Source of the DNA: Antedon bifida
Taxonomy: Eukaryota > Echinodermata > Crinoidea > Comatulida > Antedonidae
DNA: 64,000 bases
NCBI GenBank assembly: GCA_963402885.1
Contig: OY727100.1
Span: forward strand, 3,906,001-3,970,000
Direction: 5' to 3'
The translations under genes were made by a program, and so were the position numbers. Below the pieces are notes generated by a model that was not told the DNA's origin, searched no databases, and saw only the letters and a list, made by a program, of their open reading frames with translations. Of the stretch, positions 1-14,929 are shown piece by piece; positions within the stretch are counted from its first letter, which is position 1; each line of letters opens with the position of its first letter.

Positions 1-2149
1 TAGTTATGTAAAAAAAAAAAGGGTCGAAATTTGACAATTTTACGAAAATTTCGCTAAGGGGGACCATAGGAATATTTTCGAAAAATGGCAAAAATTTACA
101 CTTTCTAAAATTCGAAAATTATGCTATAATATTGCCATTTATGCAAATATATTGTGCTAACATCATCTTATACAGCCAGAGTAACTAGTTATGTCAAAAA
201 ATAAAAGGGTTGAAATATGGCCATTTTTGCGAAAATTTCCCTGGGGGGGACCATAGGAATTTTTTCGAAAAATCGCCAAAATTTACACTTTTTAAAATTC
301 AATAATTATGCTATAATATTGCCATTTATGCACATATATTGTGCTAACATCATCTTACATCGCCATAGTAACTAATCATGTCATAAAATAAAAGGGTCAA
401 AATTTGGCAATTTTTCGAAAATTTCACCGAGGGGGACCATAGGAATTTTTTCTAAAAATTGCAAAAATTTCAACTTTTTAAAATTCAATAATTATGCTAT
501 AATATTGGCATTTATGCAAATATATTGTGTTAACATCATCTTATAGAGTCATCGTAACTAGTTATGTAAAAAAAAAAAGGGCCGAAATTTGACAATTTTT
601 CCAAAATGTCCACTTTTTAAAATTCAATAATTATGCTATAATATTGCCATTAATGCACTTATATTGTGTTAACATCATCTTATAGAACCATAGTAACTAG
701 TTATGTCAACAAATAAAAGGGTAGAAATATGGCCATTTTTCGAAAATTTTTCCTGCGGGAGACCACAGGATTTTTTTTGAAAAATGTTCAAAATTTCTAC
801 CTTTTAAAATTCAATAATTAGACTATAATATTGCCATTTATGCACATATATTGTGTTAACATCATCTTATAGAGCCATATTAACTAATTATGCCAAAAAA
901 TAAAAGTTTCAAAATTTGGCATAGGATTTTTTTTCGAAAAATGGTCAAAATTTCCATTGTTTAAAATTCACAAATTATACTATAATATTGCCATTTATGC
1001 AAATATATTGTGCTAACATCATCTTATAGAGCCATAGTAACTAGTTATGTCAAAAAATAAAAGGGTCGAAATTTCGCCATTTTCCGAAAATTTCCCTGCG
1101 GGGGACCATAGGAATTTTTTCGAAAAATCGCCAAAATTTCAACTTTTTAAAATTCAATAATTATGCTATAATATTGCCATTTATGCACATATATTGTGCT
1201 AACATCATCTTATACAGCCAGAGTAACTAGTTATGTCAAAAAATAAAAGTGTCGAAATTTGGCCATTTTTCGAAAAATTTTCCTGTGGGGGACCATAGGA
1301 TTTTTTTCGAAAAGTGGTCAAAATTTACATTGTTTGAAATTCAAAAATTATGGAATAATATTGCCATTTGTGCACATATATTGTGTTAACATCATCTTAT
1401 AGAGCCATAGTAACTATTTATGTCAAAAAAGAAAAGGGTAAAAATTTGGCCATTTTTCGAAAAATTTCCCTGCAGGGGACCATAGGATTTTTTTTCGAAA
1501 AATGGTCAAAATTTCCATTGTTTAAAATTCAAAAATTATACTATAATATTGCCATTTATGCAAATATATTGTGCTAACATCATCTTATAGAGCCATAGTA
1601 ACTAGTTATGTCAAAAAAGAAAAGGGTCGAAATTTGGCCATTTTTCGAAAAATTTCCCTGAGGGGGACCATCGGAATTTTTACAAAAAATTGCAAAAATT
1701 TCAACTTTTTAAAATTCAATAATTATGCTATAATATTGGCATTTATGCAAATATATTGTGTTAACATCATCTTATAGAGCCATCGTAACTAGTTATGTAA
1801 AAAAAAAAAGGGTCGAAATTTGACAATTTTACGAAAATTTCGCTGAGGGGGACCATAGGAATTTTTTCGAAAAATGGCCAAAATTTCCACTTTTTAAAAT
1901 TCAATAATTATGCTATAATATTGCCATTTATGCACATATATTGTGTTAACATCATCTTATAGAACCATAGTAACTAGTTATGTCAACAAATAAAAGGGTA
2001 GAAATATGGCCATTTTTCGAAAAATTCGCTGCGGGGGACCAAAGGATTTTTGTTCAAAAAATTGCAAAAATTTCCACTTTTTAAAATTAGAAAATTATGC
2101 TATAATATTGCCATTTATGCAAATATATTGTGCTAACATCATCTTATAG

Positions 2150-4000
2150 AGCCATAGTAACTAATTATGCCAAAAAATAAAAGTGTCGAAATTTGGCAAT
2201 TTTTCGAAACATTTTCCTGAGGAGGACCATAGGATTTTTTTTTCGAAAAATGGCAAAAATTTACAATTTTTAAATTTCAATAATTATGCTATAATATTGC
2301 CATTGCCACACATATATTGTGCTAACATCATCTTATAGAGCTATAGTAACTAGTTATGTCAAAAAATAAAAGGGTCGAAATTTTGCCATTTTTCGAACAT
2401 TTCGCTGCGGGGGACAATAGGATTTTTTTTCAAAAAATGGCAAAAATTTACACTTTCTAAAATTCGAAAATTATGCTATAATATTGCCATTTATGCAAAT
2501 ATATTGTGCTAACATCATCTTATAGAGCCATAGTAACTTATTATGTCAAAAAATAAAAGGGTCAAAAATTTGGCAATTTTTCGAAAATTTCCCTGAGGGG
2601 GACCATTGGAATTTTTTCTAAAAATTGCAAAAATTTCAAATTTTTATAATTCAATAATTATGCTATAATATTGGCATTTATGCAAATATATTGTGTTAAC
2701 ATCATCTTATAGAGCCATCGTAACTAGTTATGTAAAAAAAAAAAGTGTCGAAAATTGACAATTTTTCGAAAATTTCGCTGAGGGGGACCATAGGAATTTT
2801 TTCGAAAAATGGCCAAAATTTCCACCTTTTAAAAATCAATAATTATGCTATAATATTGCCATTTATGCACATATATTGTGTTAACATCATCTTATAGAAC
2901 CATAGTAACTAGTTATGTCAAAAAATAAAAGGGTTGAAATATGGCCATTTTTGCGAAAATTTCCCTGGGGGAACCATAGGAATTTTTCAAAAAATGACTA
3001 AAATTTCAACTTTTTGAAATTCAAAAAATATCCTAAAATATTGCCATTTATGCACATATATTGTGCTAACATCATCTTATAGAGCCATAGCAACTACTTA
3101 CGTCAAAAGATAAAAGGGTCGAAAATGGAAAAAATTTTCCACTTTTTAAAATTAAATAATTATGCTATAATATTGCCATTTATGCAAATATATTGTGCTA
3201 ACATCATCTTATAGAGCCATAATAACTAGTTACGTCAAAAAACAAAAGGGTCGAAATTTGGCCATTTTTCGAAAATTTCCCTGCGAGGGACCATAGGAAT
3301 TTTTTCGAAAAATGGCCAAAATTTCCACTTTTTAAAATTCAATAATTATGCTATAATATAGCCATTTATGTACATATATTGTGTTAACATCATCTTATAG
3401 ACACATAGTAACTAGTTATGTCAACAAATAAAAGGGTTGAAATTTGTCCATTTTTCGAAAAATTCGCTGCGGGGGACCATAGGATTTTTTTTCAAAAAAT
3501 GGCAAAAATTTCCACTTTTTAAAATTAGAAATTTATGCTATAATATTGCCATTTATGCAAATATATTGTGCTAACATCATCTTATAGAGCCATAGTAACT
3601 AATTATGCCAACAAATAAAAGTGTCGAAATTTGGCCGTTTTTCGAAAAATTTTCCTGAGGGGGACCATAGGATTTTTTTTTCGAAAAATGGCAAAAATTT
3701 ACACTTTTTTAATTTCAATAATTATGCTATAATATTGCTATTGCCACACATATATTGTGCTAGCATCATCTTATAGAAGCATAGTAACTAGTTATGTCAA
3801 AAAATAAAAGGGTCGAAATTTTGCAATTTTTCGAACATTTCTCTGCGGCGGACCATAGGAGTTTTTTCGAAAAAAGGCCAAAATTTCCATTGTTTAAAAT
3901 TCAAAACTTATGCTATAATATTGCCATTTATGCAAATTTATTGTGCTAACACCATCTTATAGAGCCATAGTAACTAGTTATGTCAAAAAATAAAAGGGTC
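2150..4000 (+). repeat. Satellite segment duplicated at about 9640-11480
   Basis: Rare variants here recur about 7481 bp downstream in the same order. Examples are the CATTTTCCTGAGGAGGACC variant (2210 and 9691) and TTCAACTTTTTGAAATTC (3005 and 10487). The match covers about ten monomers with few differences, which indicates a block duplication or unequal exchange inside the array. Part of the block (about 3000-3900) recurs again near 4070-4980. Confidence 0.75.
3254..3324. repeat. Representative monomer hairpin (inverted repeat inside the satellite unit)
   Basis: In this typical monomer the left arm (3254-3280) and right arm (3296-3324) are near-perfect reverse complements. Both read AAATTT(T)GGCCATTTTTCG followed by an A-run and TTCC when compared on opposite strands. 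They flank a 15-base GC-rich loop (CTGCGAGGGACCATA). The same architecture recurs in most full-length monomers of the array, so the array is a long series of potential cruciforms or RNA stem-loops. Shown directly by sequence; any function is inference. Confidence 0.88.
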
Positions 4001-6159
4001 AAAATTTGGCAATTTTTTGAAAATTTCCCTGAGGGGGACCATTGGAATTTTTTCAAAAAATTACTAAAATTTCAACTTTTTGAAATTCAAAAAATATCCT
4101 AAAATATTGCCATTTATGCACATATATTGTGCTAACATCATCTTATAGAGCCATAGCAACTACTTACGTCAAAAGATAAAAGGGTCGAAAATGGAAAAAA
4201 TTTTCCACTTTTTAAAATTAAATAATTATGCTATAATATTGTCATTTATGCAAATATATTGTGCTAACATCATCTTATAGAGCCATAATAACTAGTTACG
4301 TCAAAAAACAAAAGGGTCGAAATTTGGCCATTTTTCGAAAATTTCCCTGCGAGGGACCATAGGAATTTTTTCGAAAAATGGCCAAAATTTCCACTTTTTA
4401 AAATTCAATAATTATGCTATAATATAGCCATTTATGTACATATATTGTGTTAACATCATCTTATAGACACATAGTAACTAGTTATGTCAACAAATAAAAG
4501 GGTTGAAATTTGTCCATTTTTCGAAAAATTCGCTGCGGGGGACCATAGGATTTTTTTTCAAAAAATGGCAAAAATTTCCACTTTTTAAAATTAGAAATTT
4601 ATGCTATAATATTGCCATTTATGCAAATATATTGTGCTAACATCATCTTATAGAGCCATAGTAACTAATTATGCCAATAAATAAAAGTGTCGAAATTTGG
4701 CCGTTTTTCGAAAAATTTTCCTGAGGGGGACCATAGGATTTTTTTTTCGAAAAATGGCAAAAATTTACACTTTTTTAATTTCAATAATTATGCTATAATA
4801 TTGCTATTGCCACACATATATTGTGCTAGCATCATCTTATAGAAGCATAGTAACTAGTTATGTCAAAAAATAAAAGGGTCGAAATTTTGCAATTTTTCGA
4901 ACATTTCTCTGCGCCGGACCATAGGAATTTTTTCGAAAAAAGGCCAAAATTTCCATTGTTTAAAATTCAAAACTTATGCTATAATATTGCCATTTATGCA
5001 AATTTATTGTGCTAACACCATCTTATAGAGCCATAGTAACTAGTTATGTCAAAAAATAAAAGGGTCAAAATTTGGCAATTTTTTGAAAATTTCCCTGAGG
5101 GGGACCATTGGCATTTTTTCTAAAAATTGCAAAAATTTCAACTTTTTAAAATTCAATAATTATGCTATAATATTGGCATTTATGCAAATATATTGTGTTA
5201 ACATCATCTTATAGAGCCATCGTAACTAGTTATGTCAACAAATAAAAGGGTAGAAATATGGCCATTTTTCGAAAAATTCGCTGCGGGGGACCATACGATT
5301 TTTTTTCAAAAAATGGCAAAAATTTCCACTTTTTAAAATTAGGAAATTATGCTATAATATTGCCATTTATGCAAATATATTGTGCTAACATCATGTTATA
5401 GAGCCATAGTAACTAATTATGTCAAAAAATAAAAGGGTGGAAATTTGACAATTTTTCGAAAATTTCGCTGAGGGGGACCATAGGAATTTTTTCGAAAAAT
5501 GGCCAAAATTTCCACTTTTTAAAATTCAATAATTATGCTATAATATTGCCATTTATGCACATATATTGTGTTAACATCATCTTATAGAACCATAGTAACT
5601 AGTTATGTCAAAAAATAAAAGGGTTGAAATATGGCCATTTTTGCGAAAATTTCCCTGGGGGGGACCATAGGAATTTTTTCGAAAAATCGCCAAAATTTAC
5701 ACTTTTTAAAATTCAATAATTATGCTATAATATTGCCATTTATGCACATATATTGTGCTAACATCATCTTACATCGCCATAGTAACTAATCATGTCATAA
5801 AATAAAAGGGTCAAAATTTGACAATTTTTCGAAAATTTCACCGAGGGGGACCATAGGAATTTTTTCTAAAAATTGCAAAAATTTCAACTTTTTAAAATTC
5901 AATAATTATGCTATAATATTGGCATTTATGCAAATATATTGTGTTAACATCATCTTATAGAGTCATCGTAACTAGTTATGTAAAAAAAAAAAGGGCCGAA
6001 ATTTGACAATTTTTCAAAAATTTCGCTGAGGGGGACCATAGGAATTTTTTCGAAAAATGGCCAAAATTTCCACTTTTTAAAATTCAATAATTATGCTATA
6101 ATATTGCCATTAATGCACTTATATTGTGTTAACATCATCTTATAGAACCATAGTAACTA

Positions 6160-9100
6160 GTTATGTCAACAAATAAAAGGGTAGAAATATGGCCATTTTT
6201 CGAAAAATTCGCTGCGGGGGACCAAAGGATTTTTTTTCAAAAAATGGCAAAAATTTCCACTTTTTAAAATTAGAAAATTATGCTATAATATTGCCATTTA
6301 TGCAAATATATTGTGCTAACATCATCTTATAGAGCCATAGTAACTAATTATGCCAAAAAATAAAAGTGTCGAAATTTGGCAATTTTTCGAAACATTTTCC
6401 TTAGGAGGACCATAGGATTTTTTTTTCGAAAAATGGCAAAAATTTACACTTTTTAAATTTCAATAATTATGCTATAATATTGCCATTGTCACACATATAT
6501 TGTGCTAACATCATCTTATAGAGCTATAGTAACTAGTTATGTCAAAAAATAAAAGGGTTGAAATTTTGCCATTTTTCGAACATTTCGCTGCGGGGGACCA
6601 TAGGATTTTTTTTCCAAAAATGACAAAAATTTACACTTTCTAAAATTCGAAAATTATGCTATAATATTGCCATTTATGCAAATATATTGTGCTAACATCA
6701 TCTTATACAGCCAGAGTAACTAGTTATGTCAAAAAATAAAAGGGTCGAAATTTGGCCATTTTTCGAAAATTTTTCCTGCGGGGGACCACAGGAATTTTTT
6801 TGAAAAATGACCAAAATTTCCACCTTTTAAAATTCAATAATTAGACTATAATATTGCCATTTATGCATATATATTGTGTTAACATCATCTTATAGAGCCA
6901 TAGTAACTAATTATGCCAAAAAATAAAAGTTTCAAAATTTGGCATAGGATTTTTTTTCGAAAAATGGTCAAAATTTCCATTGTTTAAAATTCACAAATTA
7001 TACTATATATTGCCATTTATGCAAATATATTGTGCTAACATCATCTTATAGAGCCATAGTAACTAGTTATGTCAAAAAATAAAAGGGTCGAAATTTCGCC
7101 ATTTTCCGAAAATTTCCCTGCGGGGGACCATAGGAATTTTTTTCGAAAAATCGCCAAAATTTCCACTTTTTAAAATTCAATAATTATGCTATAATATTGC
7201 CATTTATGCACATATATTGTGCTAACATCATCTTATACAGCCAGAGTAACTAGTTATGTCAAAAAATAAAAGTGTCGAAATTTGGCCATTTTTCGAAAAA
7301 TTTTCCTGTGGGGGACCATAGGATTTTTTTTCGAAAAATGGTCAAAATTTCCATTGTTTAAAATTCAAAAATTATACTATAATATTGCCATTTATGCAAA
7401 TATATTGTGCTAACATCATCTTATAGAGCCATAGTAACTAGTTATGTCAAAAAAGAAAAGGGTCGAAATTTGGCCATTTTTCGAAAAATTTCCCTGAGGA
7501 ATCGGAATTTTTTCAAAAAATTGCAAAAATTTCAACTTTTTAAAATTCAATAATTATGCTATAATATTTGCATTTATGCAAATATATTGTGTTAACATCA
7601 TCTTATAGAGCCATCGTAACTAGTTATGTAAAAAAAAAAAAGGGTCGAAATTTGACAATTTTACGAAAATTTCGCTGAGGGGGACCATAGGAATTTTTTC
7701 GAAAAATGGCCAAAATTTCCACTTTTTAAAATTCAATAATTATGCTATAATATTGCCATTTATGCACATATATTGTGTTAATATCATCTTATAGAACCAT
7801 AGTAACTAGTTATGTCAACAAATAAAAGGGTAGAAATATGGCCATTTTTCGAAAAATTCGCTGCGGGGGACCAAAGGATTTTTTTTCAAAAAATGGCAAA
7901 AATTTCTACTTTTTAAAATTAGAAAATTATGCTATAATATTGCCATTTATGCAAATATATTGTGCTAACATCATCTTATAGAGCCATAGTAACTAATTAT
8001 GCCAAAAAATAAAAGTGTCGAAATTTGGCAATTTTTCGAAACATTTTCCTTAGGAGGACCATAGGATTTTTTTTTCGAAAAATGGCAAAAATTTACACTT
8101 TTTAAATTTCAATAATTATGCTATAATATTGCCATTGTCACACATATATTGTGCTAACATCATCTTATAGAGCTATAGTAACTAGTTATGTCAAAAAATA
8201 AAAGGGTTGAAATTTTGCCATTTTTCGAACATTTCGCTGCGGGGGACCATAGGATTTTTTTTCCAAAAATGACAAAAATTTACACTTTCTAAAATTCGAA
8301 AATTATGCTATAATATTGCCATTTATGCAAATATATTGTGCTAACATCATCTTATACAGCCAGAGTAACTAGTTATGTCAAAAAATAAAAGGGTCGAAAT
8401 TTGGCCATTTTTCGAAAATTTTTCCTGCGGGGGACCACAGGAATTTTTTTGAAAAATGACCAAAATTTCCACCTTTTAAAATTCAATAATTAGACTATAA
8501 TATTGCCATTTATGCATATATATTGTGTTAACATCATCTTATAGAGCCATAGTAACTAATTATGCCAAAAAATAAAAGTTTCAAAATTTGGCATAGGATT
8601 TTTTTTCGAAAAATGGTCAAAATTTCCATTGTTTAAAATTCACAAATTATACTATATATTGCCATTTATGCAAATATATTGTGCTAACATCATCTTATAG
8701 AGCCATAGTAACTAGTTATGTCAAAAAATAAAAGGGTCGAAATTTCGCCATTTTCCGAAAATTTCCCTGCGGGGGACCATAGGAATTTTTTTCGAAAAAT
8801 CGCCAAAATTTCCACTTTTTAAAATTCAATAATTATGCTATAATATTGCCATTTATGCACATATATTGTGCTAACATCATCTTATACAGCCAGAGTAACT
8901 AGTTATGTCAAAAAATAAAAGTGTCGAAATTTGGCCATTTTTCGAAAAATTTTCCTGTGGGGGACCATAGGATTTTTTTTCGAAAAATGGTCAAAATTTC
9001 CATTGTTTAAAATTCAAAAATTATACTATAATATTGCCATTTATGCAAATATATTGTGCTAACATCATCTTATAGAGCCATAGTAACTAGTTATGTCAAA

Positions 9101-9650
9101 AAAGAAAAGGGTCGAAATTTGGCCATTTTTCGAAAAATTTCCCTGAGGAATCGGAATTTTTTCAAAAAATTGCAAAAATTTCAACTTTTTAAAATTCAAT
9201 AATTATGCTATAATATTTGCATTTATGCAAATATATTGTGTTAACATCATCTTATAGAGCCATCGTAACTAGTTATGTAAAAAAAAAAAAGGGTCGAAAT
9301 TTGACAATTTTACGAAAATTTCGCTGAGGGGGACCATAGGAATTTTTTCGAAAAATGGCCAAAATTTCCACTTTTTAAAATTCAATAATTATGCTATAAT
9401 ATTGCCATTTATGCACATATATTGTGTTAATATCATCTTATAGAACCATAGTAACTAGTTATGTCAACAAATAAAAGGGTAGAAATATGGCCATTTTTCG
9501 AAAAATTCGCTGCGGGGGACCAAAGGATTTTTTTTCAAAAAATGGCAAAAATTTCTACTTTTTAAAATTAGAAAATTATGCTATAATATTGCCATTTATG
9601 CAAATATATTGTGCTAACATCATCTTATAGAGCCATAGTAACTAATTATG
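6160..9650 (+). repeat. Higher-order repeat, period 1649 bp, two near-identical copies
   Basis: The variant GTAGAAATATGG starts at 6181, 7830 and 9479, so both intervals are exactly 1649 bp. The unusual truncated monomer reading CCTGAGGAATCGG recurs at the same spacing (7501 and 9150). Within each unit about nine monomers differ from one another, while the two units are nearly identical base for base. This is the signature of higher-order homogenisation. Confidence 0.88.
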
Positions 9651-12600
9651 CCAAAAAATAAAAGTGTCGAAATTTGGCAATTTTTTGAAACATTTTCCTG
9701 AGGAGGACCATAGGATTTTTTTTTCGAAAAATGGCAAAAATTTACAATTTTTAAATTTCAATAATTATGCTATAATATTGCCATTGCCACACATATATTG
9801 TGCTAACATCATCTTATAGAGCTATAGTAACTAGTTATGTCAAAAAATAAAAGGGTCGAAATTTTGCCATTTTTTGAACATTTCGCTGCGGGGGACCATA
9901 GGATTTTTTTTCAAAAAATGGCAAAAATTTACACTTTCTAAAATTCGAAAATTATGCTATAATATTGCCATTTATGCAAATATATTGTGCTAACATCATC
10001 TTATAGAGCCATAGTAACTTATTATGTCAAAAAATAAAAGGGTCAAAAATTTGGCAATTTTTCGAAAATTTCCCTGAGGGGGACCATTGGAATTTTTTCT
10101 AAAAATTGCAAAAATTTCAAATTTTTATAATTCAATAATTATGCTATAATATTGGCATTTATGCAAATATATTGTGTTAACATCATCTTATAGAGCCATC
10201 GTAACTAGTTATGTAAAAAAAAAAAGTGTCGAAAATTGACAATTTTTTGAAAATTTCGCTGAGGGGGACCATAGGAATTTTTTCGAAAAATGGCCAAAAT
10301 TTCCACCTTTTAAAATTCAATAATTATGCTATAATATTGCCATTTATGCATATATATTGTGTTAACATCATCTTATAGAACCATAGTAACTAGTTATGTC
10401 AAAAAATAAAAGGGTTGAAATATGGCCATTTTTGCGAAAATTTCCCTTGGGGGAACCATAGGAATTTTTCAAAAAATGACTAAAATTTCAACTTTTTGAA
10501 ATTCAAAAAATATCCTAAAATATTGCCATTTATGCACATATATTGTGCTAACATCATCTTATAGAGCCATAGCAACTACTTACGTCAAAAGATAAAAGGG
10601 TCGAAAATGGAAAAAAATTTCCACTTTTTAAAATTAAATAATTATGCTATAATATTGCCATTTATGCAAATATATTGTGCTAACATCATCTTATAGAGCC
10701 AGAATAACTAGTTACGTCAAAAAACAAAAGGGTCGAAATTTGGCCATTTTTCGAAAATTTCCCTGCGAGGGACCATAGGAATTTTTTCGAAAAATGGCCA
10801 AAATTTCCACTTTTTAAAATTCAATAATTATGCTATAATATAGCCATTTATGTACATATATTGTGTTAACATCATCTTATAGACACATAGTAACTAGTTA
10901 TGTCAACAAATAAAAGGGTTGAAATTTGTCCATTTTTCGAAAAATTCGCTGCGGGGGACCATAGGATTTTTTTTCAAAAAATGGCAAAAATTTCCACTTT
11001 TTAAAATTAGAAATTTATGCTATAATATTGCCATTTATGCAAATATATTGTGCTAACATCATCTTATAGAGCCATAGTAACTAATTATGCCAACAAATAA
11101 AAGTGTCGAAATTTGGCCGTTTTTCGAAAAATTTTCCTGAGGGGGACCATAGGATTTTTTTTTCGAAAAAAGGCAAAAATTTACACTTTTTTAATTTCAA
11201 TAATTATGCTATAATATTGCTATTGCCACACATATATTGTGCTAGCATCATCTTATAGAAGCATAGTAACTAGTTATGTCAAAAAATAAAAGGGTCGAAA
11301 TTTTGCAATTTTTCGAACATTTCTCTGCGGCGGACCATAGGAATTTTTTCGAAAAAGGCTAAAATTTCCATTGTTTAAAATTCAAAACTTATGCTATAAT
11401 ATTGCCATTTATGCAAATTTATTGTGCTAACACCATCTTATAGAGCCATAGTAACTAGTTATGTCAAAAAATAAAAGGGTCAAAATTTGGCAATTTTTTG
11501 AAAATTTCCCTGAGGGGGACCATAGGAATTTTTTCGAAAAATGACTAAAATTTCCACTTTTTGAAATTCAAAAAATATCCTATAATATTGCCATTTATGC
11601 ACATATATTGTGCTAACATCATCTTATAGAGCCATAGCAACTACTTATGTCAAAATATAAAAGGGTCGAAAAATGGCAAAAATTTTCCACTTTTTAAAAT
11701 TAAATAATTATGCTATAATATTGACATTTATGCAAATATATTGTGCTAACATCATCTTATAGAGCCATAGTAACTATTTATGCCAAAAAATAAAAGAGTT
11801 GAAATATGGCCATTTTTGCGAAAATTTCCCTGGGGGGACCCATAGGAATTTTTTCGAAAAATGACTAAAATTTCCACTTTTTGAAATTCAAAAAATATCC
11901 TATAAAATTGCCATTTATGCACATATATTGTGCTAACATCATCTTATAGAGCCATAGCAACTACTTATGTCAAAATATAAAAGGGTCGAAAATGGCAAAA
12001 ATTTTCCACTTTTTAAAATTAAATAATTATGCTATAATATTGACATTTATGCAAATATATTTTGCTAACATCATCTTATAGAGCCATAGTAACTAGTTAC
12101 GTCAAAAAACAAAAGGGTCGAAATTTGGCCATTTTTCGAAAATGTCCATGCGGGGGACAATAGGAATTTTCTCGAAAAAAGTTCAAAATTTCCACTTTTT
12201 AAAATTCAATAATTATGCTATACTATAGCCATTTATGTACATATATTGTTTTAACATCATCTTATAGAACCATAGTAACTAGTTATGTCAAAAAATAAAA
12301 GGGTTGAAATTTGTCAATTTTTCGAAAAATTCGCTGCGGGGGACCATAGGATTTTTTTTTCAAAAAATGGCAAAAATTTCCACTTTTTGAAATTAGAAAA
12401 TTATGCTATAATATTGCCATTTATGCAAATATATTGTGCTAAAATGATCATATAGAGCCATAGTAACTAATTATGCCAAAAAATAAAAGTGTCGAAATTT
12501 TGCCATTTTTCGAAAAAATTTCCTTACGAGGACCATAGGATTTTTTTTTCGAAAAATGGCAAAAATTTACACTTTTTAAATTTCAATAATTATGCTATAA

Positions 12601-14929
12601 TATTGCCATTGCCACACATATATTGTGCTAACATCATCTTATAGAGCCATAGTAACTAGTTATGTCAAAAAATAAAAGGGTCGAACTTTTGCCATTTTTC
12701 GAACATTTCTCTGCGGCGGACCATAGGAATTTTTTCGAAAAATGGCAAAAATTTCCATTGTTTAAAATTCAAAACTTATGCTATAATATTGCAATTTATG
12801 CAAATATATTGTGCTAACATCATCTTATAGAGCCATAATAACTAGTTACGTCAAAAAACAAAAGTGTCGAAATTTCGCCATTTTCCGAAATTTCCCAGCG
12901 GGGGACCATAGGAATTTTTTCGAAAAATCGCCAAAATTTCCACTTTTTAAAATTCAATAATTATGCTATAATATTGCCATGTATGCACATATATTGTGTT
13001 AACATCACCTTATAGAACCATAGTAACTAGTTATGTCAACAAATAAAAGGGTTGAAATATGGCCATTTTTACGAAAATTTCCCTGGGGGGGACCATAGAA
13101 ATTTTTAAAAATAAAGGACTAAAATTTCCACTTTTTAAAATTCAATAATTATGCTATAATATTGCCATTAATGCACTTATATTGTGTTAACACCATCTTA
13201 TAGAACCATAGTAACTAGTTATGTCAACAAATAAAAGGGTAGAAATATGGCCATTTTTCGAAAAATTCGCTGCGGGGGACCATAGGATTTTTTTTCAAAA
13301 AATGGCAAAAATTTCCACTTTTTAAAATTAAATAATTATGCTATAATATTGACATTTATGCAAATATATTGTGCTAACATCATCTTATAGAGCCATAGTA
13401 ACTAGTTACGTAAAAAAACAAAAGGGTCGAAATTTGGCCATTTTTCGAAAATGTTCATGCGGGGGACCATAGGAATTTTCTCGAAAAAAGGCCAAAATTT
13501 CCACTTTTTAAAATTCAATAATTATGCTATAATATAGCCATTTAGGTACATATATTGTTTTAACATCATCTTATAGAACCATAGTAACTAGTTATGTCAA
13601 CAAATAAAAGGGTTGAAATTTGTCAATTTTTCAAAAAATTCGCTGCGGGGGACCATAGGATTTTTTTTCAAAAAATGGCAAAAATTTCCACTTTTTAAAA
13701 TTAGAAAATTATGCTATAATATTGCCATTTATGCAAATATATTGTGCTAACATCATCAGATAGAGCCATAGTAACTAATTATGCCAACAAATAAAAGTGT
13801 CGAAATTTGGCCGTTTTTGGAAAAAATTTTCCTGAGGGGGACCATAGGATTTTTTTTTCGAAAAATGGCAAAAATTTACACTTTTTAAAATTCAATAATT
13901 ATGCTATAATATTGCCATTTATACACATATATTGTGTTAACATCATCTTATAGAACCATAGTAACTAGTTATGTCAACAAATAAAAGGGTTGAAATATGA
14001 TGATCATATAGAGCCATAGTAACTAATTATGCCAAAAAATAAAAGTGTCGAAATTTTGCCATTTTTCGAAAAAATTTCCTTACGAGGACCATAGGATTTT
14101 TTTTTCGAAAAATGGCAAAAATTTACACCTTTTAAATTTCAATAATTATGCTATAATATTGCCATTGCCACACATATATTGTGCTAACATCATCTTATAG
14201 AGCCATAGTAACTAGTTATGTCAAAAAATAAAAGGGTCGAACTTTTGCCATTTTTCGAACATTTCTCTGCGGCGGACCATAGGAATTTTTTCGAAAAATG
14301 GCAAAAATTTCCATTGTTTAAAATTCAAAACTTATGCTATAATATTGCAATTTATGCAAATATATTGTGCTAACATCATCTTATAGAGCCATAATAACTA
14401 GTTACGTCAAAAAACAAAAGTGTTGAAATTTCGCCATTTTCCGAAATTTCCCTGCGGGGGACCATAGGAATTTTTTCGAAAAATCGCCAAAATTTCCACT
14501 TTTTAAAATTCAATAATTATGCTATAATATTGCCATGTATACACATATATTGTGTTAACATCACCTTATAGAACCATAGTAACTAGTTATGTCAACAAAT
14601 AAAAGGGTTGAAATATGGCCATTTTTACGAAAATTTCCCTGGGGGGGACCATAGAAATTTAAAAAAAAAAAGGACTAAAATTTCCACTTTTTAAAATTCA
14701 ATAATTATGCTATAATATTGCCATTAATGCACTTATATTGTGTTAACACCATCTTATAGAACCATAGTAACTAGTTATGTCAACAAATAAAAGGGTAGAA
14801 ATATGGCCATTTTTCGAAAAATTCGCTGCGGGGGACCATAGGATTTTTTTTCAAAAAATGACAAAAATTTCCACTTTTTAAAATTAAATAATTATGCTAT
14901 AATATTGACATTTATGCAAATATATTGTG

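Noticed and set aside
1368-1777. Two short plus-strand frames of about 69 codons in the satellite with similar protein sequence
   Set aside because: They are the same monomer read twice; similarity comes from the repeat, and no frame is conserved across monomers.
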